From positions 25,057 through 89,056 of the forward strand of contig NZ_JABFHF010000024.1 of the NCBI RefSeq assembly GCF_015476655.1: a DNA stretch of 64,000 nucleotides, written 5' to 3'. The translations under genes and the position numbers were made by a program. Shown here piece after piece: positions 18,128 through 25,975 of the stretch. The notes beneath the pieces were generated by a model. It saw only the letters and a program-made list of their open reading frames with translations, made no database searches and was not told the DNA's origin. Each line of letters starts with the position of its first letter. Position 1 is the stretch's first letter. The DNA comes from Aquiflexum lacus. GTDB lineage: Bacteria > Bacteroidota > Bacteroidia > Cytophagales > Cyclobacteriaceae.

Positions 18128-18819
18128 GCGACAATAAAACCATACAAACAGGGTCAACAGGAAGCAGCAAAAAAATGCTGACCGCCATGGTAGGGATCGG
18201 TGTTTTCTGTGCTTTATTGATTGTATTGACCTATGAAGGAACCAAAGAAAGAATTGATACGCTCAAAGCGGAAGCATTGGAGAAAGCGGTTTTCAATGTT
18301 CTGCCGGGAATCACAAAAACGAGGATTTATGAATTGACCCCTGAGGGGACTTTTGTTCCTTCGGATGGCATGGACCGAACCAAGACGGTGGTTTATGCAG
18401 GTTTTGATGATAGCGATACTTTCAAAGGAGTCGCCATTGAAGCAAGTGGGCAAGGATATGCGGATGTCATCCGCATCCTGTATGGCTACGATCCATCTAC
18501 GCAAACAGTGGTGGGATTTTATGTGCTGGAAAGTAAAGAGACACCCGGATTGGGTGATAAGATTGAAAAGGATGATAATTTCCTGGCCAATTTCAAAGCA
18601 TTGGATGTCCAACTCAATGCTGATTTGACCCAAGTTGAAAATAAGGTAATTCCGGTCAAACAAGGCGGGAAGACCCAAGCTTGGGAGGTAGAAGGTATTA
18701 CCGGTGCGACCATTTCTTCCCGGACTATCGGGAATATATTGGGTGAAAGTACCGCAATCATGGCTCCCTTGGTATATCATCAGAGGGATAGTTTTAAAGT
18801 AACTCCAGATCAAAAATGA
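18124..18819 (+). CDS. rnfG: Rnf complex subunit G (covalent FMN)
   Basis: The protein has 231 residues with one N-terminal membrane helix (MLTAMVGIGVFCALLIVLTY) and a periplasmic FMN-binding domain. The attachment motif is TGATISS, Thr near residue 195. LESKETPGLGDKI is the conserved loop of the family. It overlaps rnfD and rnfE by 4 bp each. Confidence 0.95.
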   Translation: MSDNKTIQTGSTGSSKKMLTAMVGIGVFCALLIVLTYEGTKERIDTLKAEALEKAVFNVLPGITKTRIYELTPEGTFVPSDGMDRTKTVVYAGFDDSDTFKGVAIEASGQGYADVIRILYGYDPSTQTVVGFYVLESKETPGLGDKIEKDDNFLANFKALDVQLNADLTQVENKVIPVKQGGKTQAWEVEGITGATISSRTIGNILGESTAIMAPLVYHQRDSFKVTPDQK

Positions 18820-19457
18820 GCGCAGGAATAACAAAAAACCCGGAAATCAAAGCGGTACCAAGCTCAACCGATGAATTTATCAAAGGACTTTGGCGTGATA
18901 ATCCTGTGTTTGTGCAGGTATTGGGTATGTGTCCTGTGTTGGCAGTTTCCAATACAGCGCAAAATGCCCTTGCCATGGGATTGGCCACAGCCTTCGTGTT
19001 GCTGATGTCGAATGTCCTGGTGGCTTCCCTCCGTAATTTCATACCCAAACAGGTACGTATTGCCTCCTATATTTTGATCATCGCCACATTCGTGACCGTG
19101 GTGGATTATGCCATTCAGGCCATCAGTGTAGACTTGCACAAAAACCTTGGCGCATTTATTTCCCTGATCGTTGTCAACTGTCTGATCTTGAGTAGGGCAG
19201 AAGCTTTTGCCTCGAAAAACACCATTGGCAAATCCATCATGGATGCCTTGGGAATGGGCGTAGGCTTTGTATTTGCCCTGTTTTGCTTGGGTGCGGTCCG
19301 TGAAATTCTCGGTAACGGGACCTTCTTTGACATATCCCTATTTCCCGATTCATTTCAGGCATGGATCATCATGATATTACCTGCAGGAGGGTTTTTCACT
19401 TTGGCACTTTGGCTGGTACTGTTCAACTTCTATAAACTTAAAAAAGCAAAAGCATGA
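18816..19457 (+). CDS. rnfE: Rnf complex subunit E (membrane)
   Basis: The protein has 213 residues and about six membrane helices. It contains NPVFVQVLGMCPVLAVSNTAQNALAMG and IVVNCLILSRAEAFA, the paired Cys-containing half-helices of RnfE/NqrD that hold an intramembrane iron site with RnfA. Overlaps of 4 bp on both sides. Confidence 0.95.
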   Translation: MSAGITKNPEIKAVPSSTDEFIKGLWRDNPVFVQVLGMCPVLAVSNTAQNALAMGLATAFVLLMSNVLVASLRNFIPKQVRIASYILIIATFVTVVDYAIQAISVDLHKNLGAFISLIVVNCLILSRAEAFASKNTIGKSIMDALGMGVGFVFALFCLGAVREILGNGTFFDISLFPDSFQAWIIMILPAGGFFTLALWLVLFNFYKLKKAKA

Positions 19458-20032
19458 ACACGGAATCCTATTGGAGCATATTTATCAATGCCAGTTTGGT
19501 CAATAACTTCGTTTTGGCCTATTTCCTGGGAATCTGTCCTTTTATGGGTGTTTCCGGAAAAATGGAAACAGCCACCAAAATGGGCGGGGCCGTGACCTTT
19601 GTGATGCTGATCAGTTCGGTATGTGCTTATGGCATACATGCCTTGTTGGTGGCCATCAATGCCCCTTTTCTGCAATTGATCAGCTATATCGTCGTGATTG
19701 CTTCGACGGTACAATTGGTGGAGATGTTTATCAAGAAAATGAGTCCTGCTTTGTTCAGGGCTTTGGGGATTTTCCTGCCGCTGATTACCACCAACTGTGC
19801 CATTTTGGGTTTGGCTTTGTTCCAGACCAACAAGGGATATGATCTTTCCCAAAGTCTGGTGTATGCCCTTGGTGCCGGAGCAGGTTTTACGCTTGCCCTA
19901 CTGTTGATGGCCGGTATCAGGGAGCAATTGGAATTTGCCGAAGTGCCCAATGTGGTGAAAGGAACGGCCATTACTTTGCTGATAGCAGGGATATTGTCGC
20001 TGACATTTATGGGATTTTCCGGATTGGGTTAA
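19454..20032 (+). CDS. rnfA: Rnf complex subunit A (membrane)
   Basis: The protein has 192 residues and about six helices, and is homologous to RnfE with inverted topology. FINASLVNNFVLAYFLGICPFMG and LITTNCAILGLALF carry the conserved Cys residues of the RnfA/NqrE family. It is translationally coupled to rnfE by a 4-bp overlap. Confidence 0.95.
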   Translation: MNTESYWSIFINASLVNNFVLAYFLGICPFMGVSGKMETATKMGGAVTFVMLISSVCAYGIHALLVAINAPFLQLISYIVVIASTVQLVEMFIKKMSPALFRALGIFLPLITTNCAILGLALFQTNKGYDLSQSLVYALGAGAGFTLALLLMAGIREQLEFAEVPNVVKGTAITLLIAGILSLTFMGFSGLG

Positions 20033-20044
20033 TAACACATCGAC

Positions 20045-20230
20045 ATGGAAACATTAATGACATATGCAATTGGAATCGGGGCGATAGTCGTCATGATGCT
20101 CGCTTGGGTCTGGGTTCAATCCCGGTGGAGGGATACCTTTTCGGAAAACATTTCCGATGAGGATGTCCTTGCTGAAAGAAGAAGCTGTGGCAACTGTGGT
20201 TGTGTGAAAGTGTGCAAAAAGGAAAAATAG
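20045..20230 (+). CDS. Small Cys-rich single-span membrane protein, candidate Rnf accessory factor
   Basis: The protein has 61 residues. One N-terminal membrane helix (about residues 5-24) is followed by a short polar stretch and a Cys cluster: Cys48, 51, 53 and 57 (pattern CxxCxCxxxC) in a basic tail. It starts 13 bp after rnfA, so it belongs to the operon. The build recalls NqrM, the small membrane protein needed for iron insertion into the Nqr complex, and the FeoB-associated Cys-rich proteins, but the Cys pattern differs from both as I know them. Role in Rnf iron-centre assembly is inference from position and build. Confidence 0.75.
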   Translation: METLMTYAIGIGAIVVMMLAWVWVQSRWRDTFSENISDEDVLAERRSCGNCGCVKVCKKEK

Positions 20231-20237
20231 TACACAA

Positions 20238-20271
20238 TCTCCCGTCTCCCGTCTTCGGTCTCCCGTCTTCC
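20238..20271. repeat. Short degenerate tandem repeat (TCCCGTCT units)
   Basis: Three copies of a CTCCCGTCT-like unit separated by CTTCGGT lie between the small Cys protein and the reductase gene. The complementary strand reads as GGGAGACCGAAGACGGG, the same low-complexity family as the repeats at 21181 and 45214. Confidence 0.6.
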
Positions 20272-20318
20272 AACCAGAATACTTAAAAATATAACACTAA
20301 CATCTAAATAGCACAACA

Positions 20319-21176
20319 ATGTCCTATCTATCAGACCTCAATACAAAGCAGCAATACAAGGCCAAGGTGAAAAAATCAGAGCGCCTTACCCCTGCCAATA
20401 CCGAAGAAATACGCGAGATTGTACTTGAAGTCGGTAGCCCTGATTTCAAGGTTAAGGTGGACCAAAGTTTTGGTGTCCTCATGGAACATAAAAGTGAATT
20501 TGGTAACGAGTTTCACCATCGCCTCTACAGCGTGGCCGATCTACCTGAAACCAAAAACGGCAATGCCAATATCACCATGTTGGTCAAGCGCTGTTCCTAT
20601 GTGGATGATTTCAGCGGGGAACTGTATCATGGTGTGAGTTCAAACTACCTCTGCGACCGCCAAGTCGGAGATGAGATTACCATCACAGGACCCTTTGAAT
20701 TGCCATTTAAAGTTCCTGCCGATAAAAATTCCAACCTGATATTGATAGGCATGGGAACAGGCATTGCTCCTTTCCGTGCTTTCGTCAAGCATATCTACAG
20801 CGAGGTAGGAGACTGGAAAGGAAAAATCAGGTTGTTTTATGGTGCCAAAAGCGGTTTGGAACTCCTGTACCTCAACGACAAAGACGGTGACCTGACGAGT
20901 TATTACGATGAAGCGACATTCGAAGCCTTCTCTGCTTTGAGTCCCCGCCCCCATTGGGAAGATCCGATTTCTTTGGATGCTGCCATTGAGGAAAGGGCAG
21001 AGGAAATTCTGGAGCTGCTGAACTATTCCAACACCTACATCTACATTGCAGGCTATGAAAAAGTAAAGGAAAACCTCAACAAGGCCTTTATCAACATCAT
21101 GGGTTCCAAAGAAAAATGGGACAACCGAAAAGCGGAATTGATTGCGGGGAAGAAGTGGGCGGAGGTGATTTATTGA
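20319..21176 (+). CDS. Plant-type ferredoxin--NADP(+) reductase
   Basis: The protein has 285 residues. The FAD motif RLYSVAD begins near residue 69, GELYHGVSSNYLC carries the GxxS element, and the NADP-binding loop GMGTGIAPFRAF is at about 144-155. The sequence ends WAEVIY, with the terminal aromatic residue that stacks on FAD in plant-type enzymes. It would pass electrons between ferredoxin and NADPH in the cytoplasm. Its position between rnfA and rnfB ties it to the ferredoxin pool shared by PFOR and Rnf. It is unlike the thioredoxin-reductase-like FNRs common in Bacteroidota. Confident for the family; the electron direction in vivo is not shown. Confidence 0.88.
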   Translation: MSYLSDLNTKQQYKAKVKKSERLTPANTEEIREIVLEVGSPDFKVKVDQSFGVLMEHKSEFGNEFHHRLYSVADLPETKNGNANITMLVKRCSYVDDFSGELYHGVSSNYLCDRQVGDEITITGPFELPFKVPADKNSNLILIGMGTGIAPFRAFVKHIYSEVGDWKGKIRLFYGAKSGLELLYLNDKDGDLTSYYDEATFEAFSALSPRPHWEDPISLDAAIEERAEEILELLNYSNTYIYIAGYEKVKENLNKAFINIMGSKEKWDNRKAELIAGKKWAEVIY

Positions 21177-21497
21177 GAAAGACCGATGTTAGATGACCGA
21201 TGACCGATGTCTGATGTCGGATGACCGAAGTTAATTTGACGGAAGACAGAAGACAGGAGACGGAAGCTAGCTACAAAAATGGGTTGAAAATAGCGTGCGT
21301 CATTCTGAACGAGCTTTGATAAAGTTTGAAATTGAAAACCAACTCTATAGCGAAGTGAAGAATCTCTATTGATGGAAAAAGTGTCATGTTAAATCAATTG
21401 AAGGACAGATGCAAATAATAACGCAACATCCGTCATCGGTCACCCGACATCGGACATTAAAAATATCGAATAACGAAGTGAAAAAACAAGGCTCCCC
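21177..21497. other. Repeat-filled spacer inside the rnf cluster
   Basis: This 321-bp spacer between the reductase and rnfB has no gene. It holds GACCGATG-like units (21181-21266), the widespread element GTCATTCTGAACGAGC ... GAAGTGAAGAATCTC (about 21298-21367) and a second group of CATCGG/CCGACATCGG units (21426-21458). rnfB may therefore have its own promoter. Confidence 0.65.
21181..21266. repeat. Degenerate GACCGATG / GGAAGACAG tandem repeats
   Basis: Imperfect 7-10-bp units GACCGATGTT, GATGACCGAT, GACCGATGTC, TGATGTCGGA, TGACCGAAG, then GGAAGACAGAAGACAGGAGACGG written as overlapping GGAAGAC units. Related units recur at 20238, 21426, 27586 and 45214 in this window. Confidence 0.65.
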
Positions 21498-22361
21498 ATG
21501 ACAATACTAATCGCTTTACTTGCCCTTGGCGGACTGACGCTTCTCTTGGCATTGATGCTGATCATTGCCAATAAGAAACTCTATGTCTATGAAGATCCGA
21601 GGATTGATGTGGTGGAGGGAATGCTTCCCCATGCTAACTGCGGTGCCTGTGGCTATCCCGGTTGCAGGCCTTTTGCGGAAGCCTTGGTCAATGGGGAAAT
21701 GTTGCCCGGTAAATGTACCGTGAGCAGTGAAGAAGGTAGGAAAGAAATCGCTTCGTATTTGGGAGTGGATGCAGGTTCTGAAGAAAAAAGGGTGGCGCGA
21801 CTTGCCTGTGCGGGCGGGATTAATGTGGCTATTAACCGCGCAAACTATGAAGGAATGAGCAGTTGTAGGGGGGCGGCATTGATTTCAGGTGGGGGCAAAG
21901 GTTGTTCTTGGGGTTGTTTGGGGCATGGAGACTGTGAGGTAGTCTGTGATTTTGATGCCATCAGTATGAACGCCTTTGGTATTCCTGTTGTCGATGAGGC
22001 AAAATGCACCGCCTGTGGGGATTGTGTCGAGGTTTGTCCCAAAGATCTTTTCTCCATTCATCCCATAAGCCACAGATTATGGGTGGCTTGCAAAAGTCTT
22101 GAAGCAGGTGATGGGGTATTGGAGGATTGTGAGGTAGGTTGCACCGCCTGTGGCAAATGCGCTATGGATGCCCCAAATATGATTACCATGATCCATAATC
22201 TGCCTGTCATCGACTATTCCAAAAACCACCAAACCCAGGTACCTATCCAAAGATGCCCCACAGGTGCGATTGTGTGGATAGATGAAAAACATGGTGTGAT
22301 CAAAGGTGCTGAGGCCAAAAAAATTATTAGGAAAGGGAAGTTGAAAATGGGGGAAAGTTGA
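21498..22361 (+). CDS. rnfB: Rnf complex subunit B (ferredoxin-interacting)
   Basis: The protein has 287 residues. An N-terminal membrane helix (about 2-24) is followed by the RnfB-type [4Fe-4S] domain (HANCGACGYPGCRPFAEAL ... GKC), then several cluster motifs: CSWGCLGHGDCEVVC, CTACGDCVEVCPKD, and CTACGKCAMDAPN with RCPTGAIV. RnfB accepts electrons from reduced ferredoxin. It is the last gene of the cluster, separated from rnfA by the small Cys protein, the reductase and a repeat-rich spacer. A decayed copy of its C-terminal part follows at 22968. Confidence 0.94.
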   Translation: MTILIALLALGGLTLLLALMLIIANKKLYVYEDPRIDVVEGMLPHANCGACGYPGCRPFAEALVNGEMLPGKCTVSSEEGRKEIASYLGVDAGSEEKRVARLACAGGINVAINRANYEGMSSCRGAALISGGGKGCSWGCLGHGDCEVVCDFDAISMNAFGIPVVDEAKCTACGDCVEVCPKDLFSIHPISHRLWVACKSLEAGDGVLEDCEVGCTACGKCAMDAPNMITMIHNLPVIDYSKNHQTQVPIQRCPTGAIVWIDEKHGVIKGAEAKKIIRKGKLKMGES

Positions 22362-22394
22362 GTTTTTACCATGGTCTTGGCGGTATGGTCAGCG

Positions 22395-22510
22395 TGCCAA
22401 GGTCAGGGTCTTCACTGACCAATTTCACTAACCCCTTGTGCCAAGGTCACTGTCTTTACTGACCATTCCCTATTTGACCTCTTCGCCAAAGTCAGTCTCC
22501 GCAGACTATT
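22395..22510. repeat. Three spaced copies of a GCCAAGGTCA...ACTGACCA unit
   Basis: Copies at about 22395-22421, 22438-22465 and 22484-22510 share GTGCCAAGGTCA followed by GTCTTTACTGACCA (the last copy is diverged). The units contain the inverted pair GGTCA / TGACC, so each may form a small hairpin. Copies are 43-46 bp apart. An inverted partial copy precedes at about 22371. They lie between rnfB and a small hypothetical gene. Confidence 0.6.
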
Positions 22511-22751
22511 TTTACAAACCCAGTCGTAAATCTTGTTTTCAGTTGGTAAGCAATCCTTACTAACTGCAAAAGATTGGAAAAACTTACATCAACCAAAAAA
22601 CTTAGTATTAATTCTTGATAATTAGTTTTTTTCGCTACTTTCTGATAAACTTCACTAAAGTGAGAGTTTTAAATCCTTGTAATTCAAACTTTTGAGAGAA
22701 CAATAGGTTAATGGTTTGATTCGATGGTTTAATAATTTGTTTTCTCACCGC

Positions 22752-22961
22752 ATGCTTGATTACATCCTTGCTCATCCGCTGTATATTCCATTTATTATAC
22801 TGAATATATTTATCATTTATAAGGTGTTTAAAATTTATGTATGTAAGGATCAAGACAATAATGATGATGAAGATGGGGGGATTCCCGAAAATGATGATCC
22901 GGTTTTGGACTTGCCGCCGGGTGTCTCACCTCCGGTTGAAACATCAAGTGTAAAGGATTAA
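22752..22961 (+). CDS. Small hypothetical membrane protein with acidic tail
   Basis: The protein has 69 residues from the ATG at 22752; a TTG at 22716 would add 12 residues. A membrane helix (HPLYIPFIILNIFIIYKVFKIYV) is followed by a strongly acidic stretch (DNNDDEDGG) and a Pro-rich tail (LDLPPGVSPPVE). I do not recognise it. The non-random composition and hydrophobic/acidic layout speak for a real gene. Confidence 0.45.
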   Translation: MLDYILAHPLYIPFIILNIFIIYKVFKIYVCKDQDNNDDEDGGIPENDDPVLDLPPGVSPPVETSSVKD

Positions 22962-22967
22962 GTTTTA

Positions 22968-23130
22968 AGTTTGGAAGCAGGAGATGGGTTAGAGGAAGAC
23001 TTTGAGGTAGGTTTTATCGTATCCGTCCGACAATCCCGACACGGGGATTGTCAGACGGATACCTTCCCATTTACCAAGCCTTTAGCCTATTATTCCAAAA
23101 ACTCAGATTGAATCCAAATTGCAAAGCACC
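22968..23130 (+). pseudogene. Decayed partial copy of rnfB
   Basis: The stretch 22968-23015 translates as SLEAGDGLEEDFEVGF, aligning with SLEAGDGVLEDCEVGC of RnfB (22097 onward); by eye the DNA is about 80% identical over 46 bp. Both Cys codons in this stretch are changed. YYSKN at about 23088-23102 matches DYSKN of RnfB at almost the same distance (about 123 versus 120 bp). The intervening piece, where the Cys cluster should be, is occupied by a 44-bp palindrome (23019-23062). Confidence 0.7.
23019..23062. repeat. 44-bp palindromic element
   Basis: Arms of 19 nt (23019-23037 and 23044-23062) pair with one mismatch around the loop GACACG; the arms begin GTATCCGTC and end with CAATCCC. It sits within the rnfB-like relic, in place of the codons for its Fe-S motif. 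Confidence 0.8.
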
Positions 23131-23184
23131 TGATCAACATCATTTTTTTCCATCCGGCAACGAAAAAGCAATAATCGCATCACC

Positions 23185-25260
23185 TTAGGGCGTTCCCATT
23201 CGATTACCTCCACCCGCTGCGATGACGACATATTGTTTTCCATCCACTTCATATACGGAGGGGACAGCATATCCTCCGGCGGGGAGTTTGTAAGACCACA
23301 GTTTTTTTCCGCTGTTAGCATCAAAAGCACGGAAAAGCTCATCCGCTGTTGCTCCTACGAATACCAATCCACCCGCCGTGGCTACGCATCCACCATAATT
23401 CATCGTACCGGTATCTTCCAATATTCCTTTTTGGCGCAATGCGGGATAGTATCCCAGCGGGACTTTCCATTTAACCGAAAACGTTGCAAGATCTACTGCT
23501 GTCAAAGTGCCCCAAGGAGCCTTGTTGGCAGGAAATCCATCTTGGTCGGTGAAAATCCGGAATCCTTGAAGTACGTATTTATCCAATCCGATCTTTGGGG
23601 TTTCAGGGGATAGTTTCTCGGTTTTTCCTTCCAGTAAATAAGCAGCCAATTTCTCGAGTTCAGCCTCTGTGAACTGAGGAAAAGCCGGCATCACTCCTTT
23701 TCCTTTACTCAGGATTTGAATGATTTGGGATTTGTCCAGCCTGTTTTCAATCCCTGTCAATGCAGGGAAAGAACCCGTCACACCTTGCTTTTCTGCGCCA
23801 TGACAATTAGAGCAATTGGTCATATACAGTCCATAGCCGCTTAAAGATTCTTGTGGTGATTTTCCTTCTGAATCCACTTTGGCCAGTTGTAGGATCATGG
23901 GGATCTCGTTTAGGTTGAGATACATCATATTGTTTTTGGAATCGTAGGATGCACCGCCCCAAAGCGCACCCCCTCTAGGTCCTGGGAAAGCTATGCTTCC
24001 TTCCATACTCGGAGGTGTGTAAATTCCCTCATTCCGATACTTGGCCAGTTCCTTTCGGGCAAATTGATTGGATTCCGGGGAAATGTCAGTCAATTTTTCA
24101 GGATCCAATCCCATAGTGACCAAAGGGATTCCCTGATTCAGTTTTTGCGTGGGATGAGCTAATTCTCCAGGGACATTAGATCCGGGAACCGGAGATTCTT
24201 CAGAAGAAAGAAGTGTCTCCCCGGTATTTCTGTCCAGGATGATCAGTTCTCCCATTTTGGTGGGCTGCGCCAGGGCCTCTTTCCAACCCCCTTCCCAAGG
24301 GATGGAAATCAAGGTCGGGGCACAGGGAAGGTCAACATCCCATAAATCGTGGTGGACGGTCTGATAGTGCCAGATTTTCTCCCCTGAGGCTGCATTCAGT
24401 GCAATGATGGAATTGGCATAGAGATTTTCGCCCAGCCGATTGGCACCATAGAAATCATATACCGCCGAACCTGTGGAAACAAATACCCAACCCTTATTTT
24501 CATCCAGACTCATTCCTGCCCAGTTGTTTGCCCCACCGTAATTTTCTCCTGCTATCCAATTCCAAGTGTCATGACCAAACTGATTTTCTTGGGGGATCGT
24601 GTGGAAAATCCAGGCAAATTCACCGGTCTTGGCATTGAATGCCCTGACGTGTCCCGGTGCCGCGGTGTAACCCTCTCCTGTGGTAGAACCTACGATGATC
24701 AGATCTTGGTAAATGATTCCGGGCGTAGACAATCCTATAGAAAGGCTTTCCGGATCCATTCCCATGTTTTCCCGTAAGTCAATTTTGCCCTGATTTCCGA
24801 AATCAGCCTGCAATTTTCCGGTTTGGGCATTTACTGCATACAAATAGCTCCCCGCCGGTAAAAAGAGGGTTTCTTTCTCCCCGTCTTTGAAGTAGGTTAC
24901 CCCTCGGTTGACACCCACTGCCGTTTCACCGGCAAAAGGATCAAATCTCCAAAGTTCCTTCCCTGTCGCAGCATCCAAGGCGATCAATGCGAGGGCAGGA
25001 GAGGTGATGTACATCGTCCTGCCGATGATGATCGGATTGCATTCGATGGTGGTTTTCTCTCCGCTGTCCCCGGTGTTAAAAATCCATGCCGGCTCAAGCA
25101 AATGAATATTCTTCACATTGATCTGATCCAATTCAGAGAATTGGGCGGCATCTTTTCCGCCACGATAAACCGTCCATTCACCATGGGAAGTATCTTTTTT
25201 ATTGCCACAGGCAAAAGAAACCAAAAAAAATACGACATAAATCCATGATTTTATATACAT
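23185..25260 (-). CDS. PQQ-dependent dehydrogenase with inserted cytochrome c domain (lipoprotein)
   Basis: The protein has 691 residues from the ATG at 25258-25260. A longer frame to 25311 exists, but MYIKSWIYVVFFLVSFACGN is a clear lipoprotein signal with its Cys. The eight-bladed PQQ propeller shows repeats ALDAATGKELWRF, AVNAQTGKLQADFG, AFNAKTGEFAW and ALNAASGEKIWHYQ, and HHDLWDVDLPC near the active site. A heme site CSNCH near residue 480 lies in a cytochrome c domain inserted before the last blades (GYGLYMTNC ... YLLEG), with MPAF as a likely Met ligand. Such enzymes oxidise sugars or alcohols in the periplasm and pass electrons to the quinone or cytochrome pool. No PQQ synthesis genes are in the window. 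Confidence 0.9.
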   Translation of the reverse strand: MYIKSWIYVVFFLVSFACGNKKDTSHGEWTVYRGGKDAAQFSELDQINVKNIHLLEPAWIFNTGDSGEKTTIECNPIIIGRTMYITSPALALIALDAATGKELWRFDPFAGETAVGVNRGVTYFKDGEKETLFLPAGSYLYAVNAQTGKLQADFGNQGKIDLRENMGMDPESLSIGLSTPGIIYQDLIIVGSTTGEGYTAAPGHVRAFNAKTGEFAWIFHTIPQENQFGHDTWNWIAGENYGGANNWAGMSLDENKGWVFVSTGSAVYDFYGANRLGENLYANSIIALNAASGEKIWHYQTVHHDLWDVDLPCAPTLISIPWEGGWKEALAQPTKMGELIILDRNTGETLLSSEESPVPGSNVPGELAHPTQKLNQGIPLVTMGLDPEKLTDISPESNQFARKELAKYRNEGIYTPPSMEGSIAFPGPRGGALWGGASYDSKNNMMYLNLNEIPMILQLAKVDSEGKSPQESLSGYGLYMTNCSNCHGAEKQGVTGSFPALTGIENRLDKSQIIQILSKGKGVMPAFPQFTEAELEKLAAYLLEGKTEKLSPETPKIGLDKYVLQGFRIFTDQDGFPANKAPWGTLTAVDLATFSVKWKVPLGYYPALRQKGILEDTGTMNYGGCVATAGGLVFVGATADELFRAFDANSGKKLWSYKLPAGGYAVPSVYEVDGKQYVVIAAGGGNRMGTP

Positions 25261-25491
25261 AGGAAACAGGGTAATAACTTGACATGAATAGCGTTTGTGA
25301 TCAGGAAACATAGCTGTGGAAGTTTTAGGTTAATCAAAGTTCCTTCCCTTGTTTGGATGCCATTGTCAAACTCCCTGATACATGTTAACAATATCGCGAG
25401 ACGGACTGGTAAAACAAAAGCCGTTGTGATATTGGCGGTATAACTTCCTTTTTTAAAAACGAAATAAAAGAATATTGATTCGAATATTTCG

Positions 25492-25499
25492 TATGTTTG
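25492..25499 (+). promoter_or_regulatory. Predicted -7 promoter element of the HTH/PIN pair
   Basis: TATGTTTG matches the Bacteroidota -7 consensus TAnnTTTG. It includes the ATG at 25493, so translation more likely starts at the next ATG (25520), 20 bp downstream. A fitting -33 element is not obvious. Confidence 0.4.
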
Positions 25500-25519
25500 C
25501 TACAACAAAGCAGATTAAT

Positions 25520-25975
25520 ATGAACAATATTGAGAACATAGAAAGGCCTTCCAAGGAAGAACAAAAAGCAGCCATGGTGTCTTATGACGCCTTAGCCGCG
25601 GCATTAGATCAAATTCAATCTGAATACCCTGAAATTGAAATCGAAGAGAATAACGAGAGAATTAAGATTCCTTTGAAAGCACTGCAACTATTAGCTAAAA
25701 TTCTGAAGGAAACCAGCCAAGGTAAACCGGTATCTATAGTTCCGATTGCTACCGAAATTACTACTCAAGCAGCTGCTGAACTTATTGGGTGTTCAAGACC
25801 ACATTTGGTAAAACTATTGGAGAATGGTGAAATCAATTTCACTAAGATTGGTAAGCATAGAAGAATTAAATACCAAGATGTAATTGATTACAAAAGGAAA
25901 ATGAAAGCAGAACAACGGAGGCTGCTCATAGAAATCATGAAAACGGACGAAGAAGCTGGTTTATATGATTCATAG
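25520..25975 (+). CDS. Antitoxin with excisionase/MerR-type HTH
   Basis: The protein has 151 residues from the ATG at 25520 (upstream alternatives ATG 25493 and TTG 25475 overlap a promoter-like box). The middle part (TEITTQAAAELIGCSRPHL, then LLENGEINFTKIGKHRRI and YQDVIDYKR) is an excisionase-type winged HTH, which binds DNA. The last 11 bp overlap the PIN-domain gene, the normal coupling for a type II toxin-antitoxin pair. It should neutralise the PIN toxin and repress the operon. Confidence 0.85.
   Translation: MNNIENIERPSKEEQKAAMVSYDALAAALDQIQSEYPEIEIEENNERIKIPLKALQLLAKILKETSQGKPVSIVPIATEITTQAAAELIGCSRPHLVKLLENGEINFTKIGKHRRIKYQDVIDYKRKMKAEQRRLLIEIMKTDEEAGLYDS

Noticed and set aside
21181..21458. 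CCGATG repeats as a CRISPR or operator array
   Set aside because: Units are 7-10 bp, irregular and in both orientations, which fits slippage-prone low-complexity sequence better.
22395..22510. Spaced repeats downstream of rnfB as a CRISPR array
   Set aside because: Only three imperfect copies, spacers of about 17-20 bp, no leader and no cas genes in the window.
25261..25311. Longer start of the PQQ dehydrogenase at 25311
   Set aside because: The extra 17 residues precede a clear lipoprotein signal peptide, which must be N-terminal; the ATG at 25260 is preferred.
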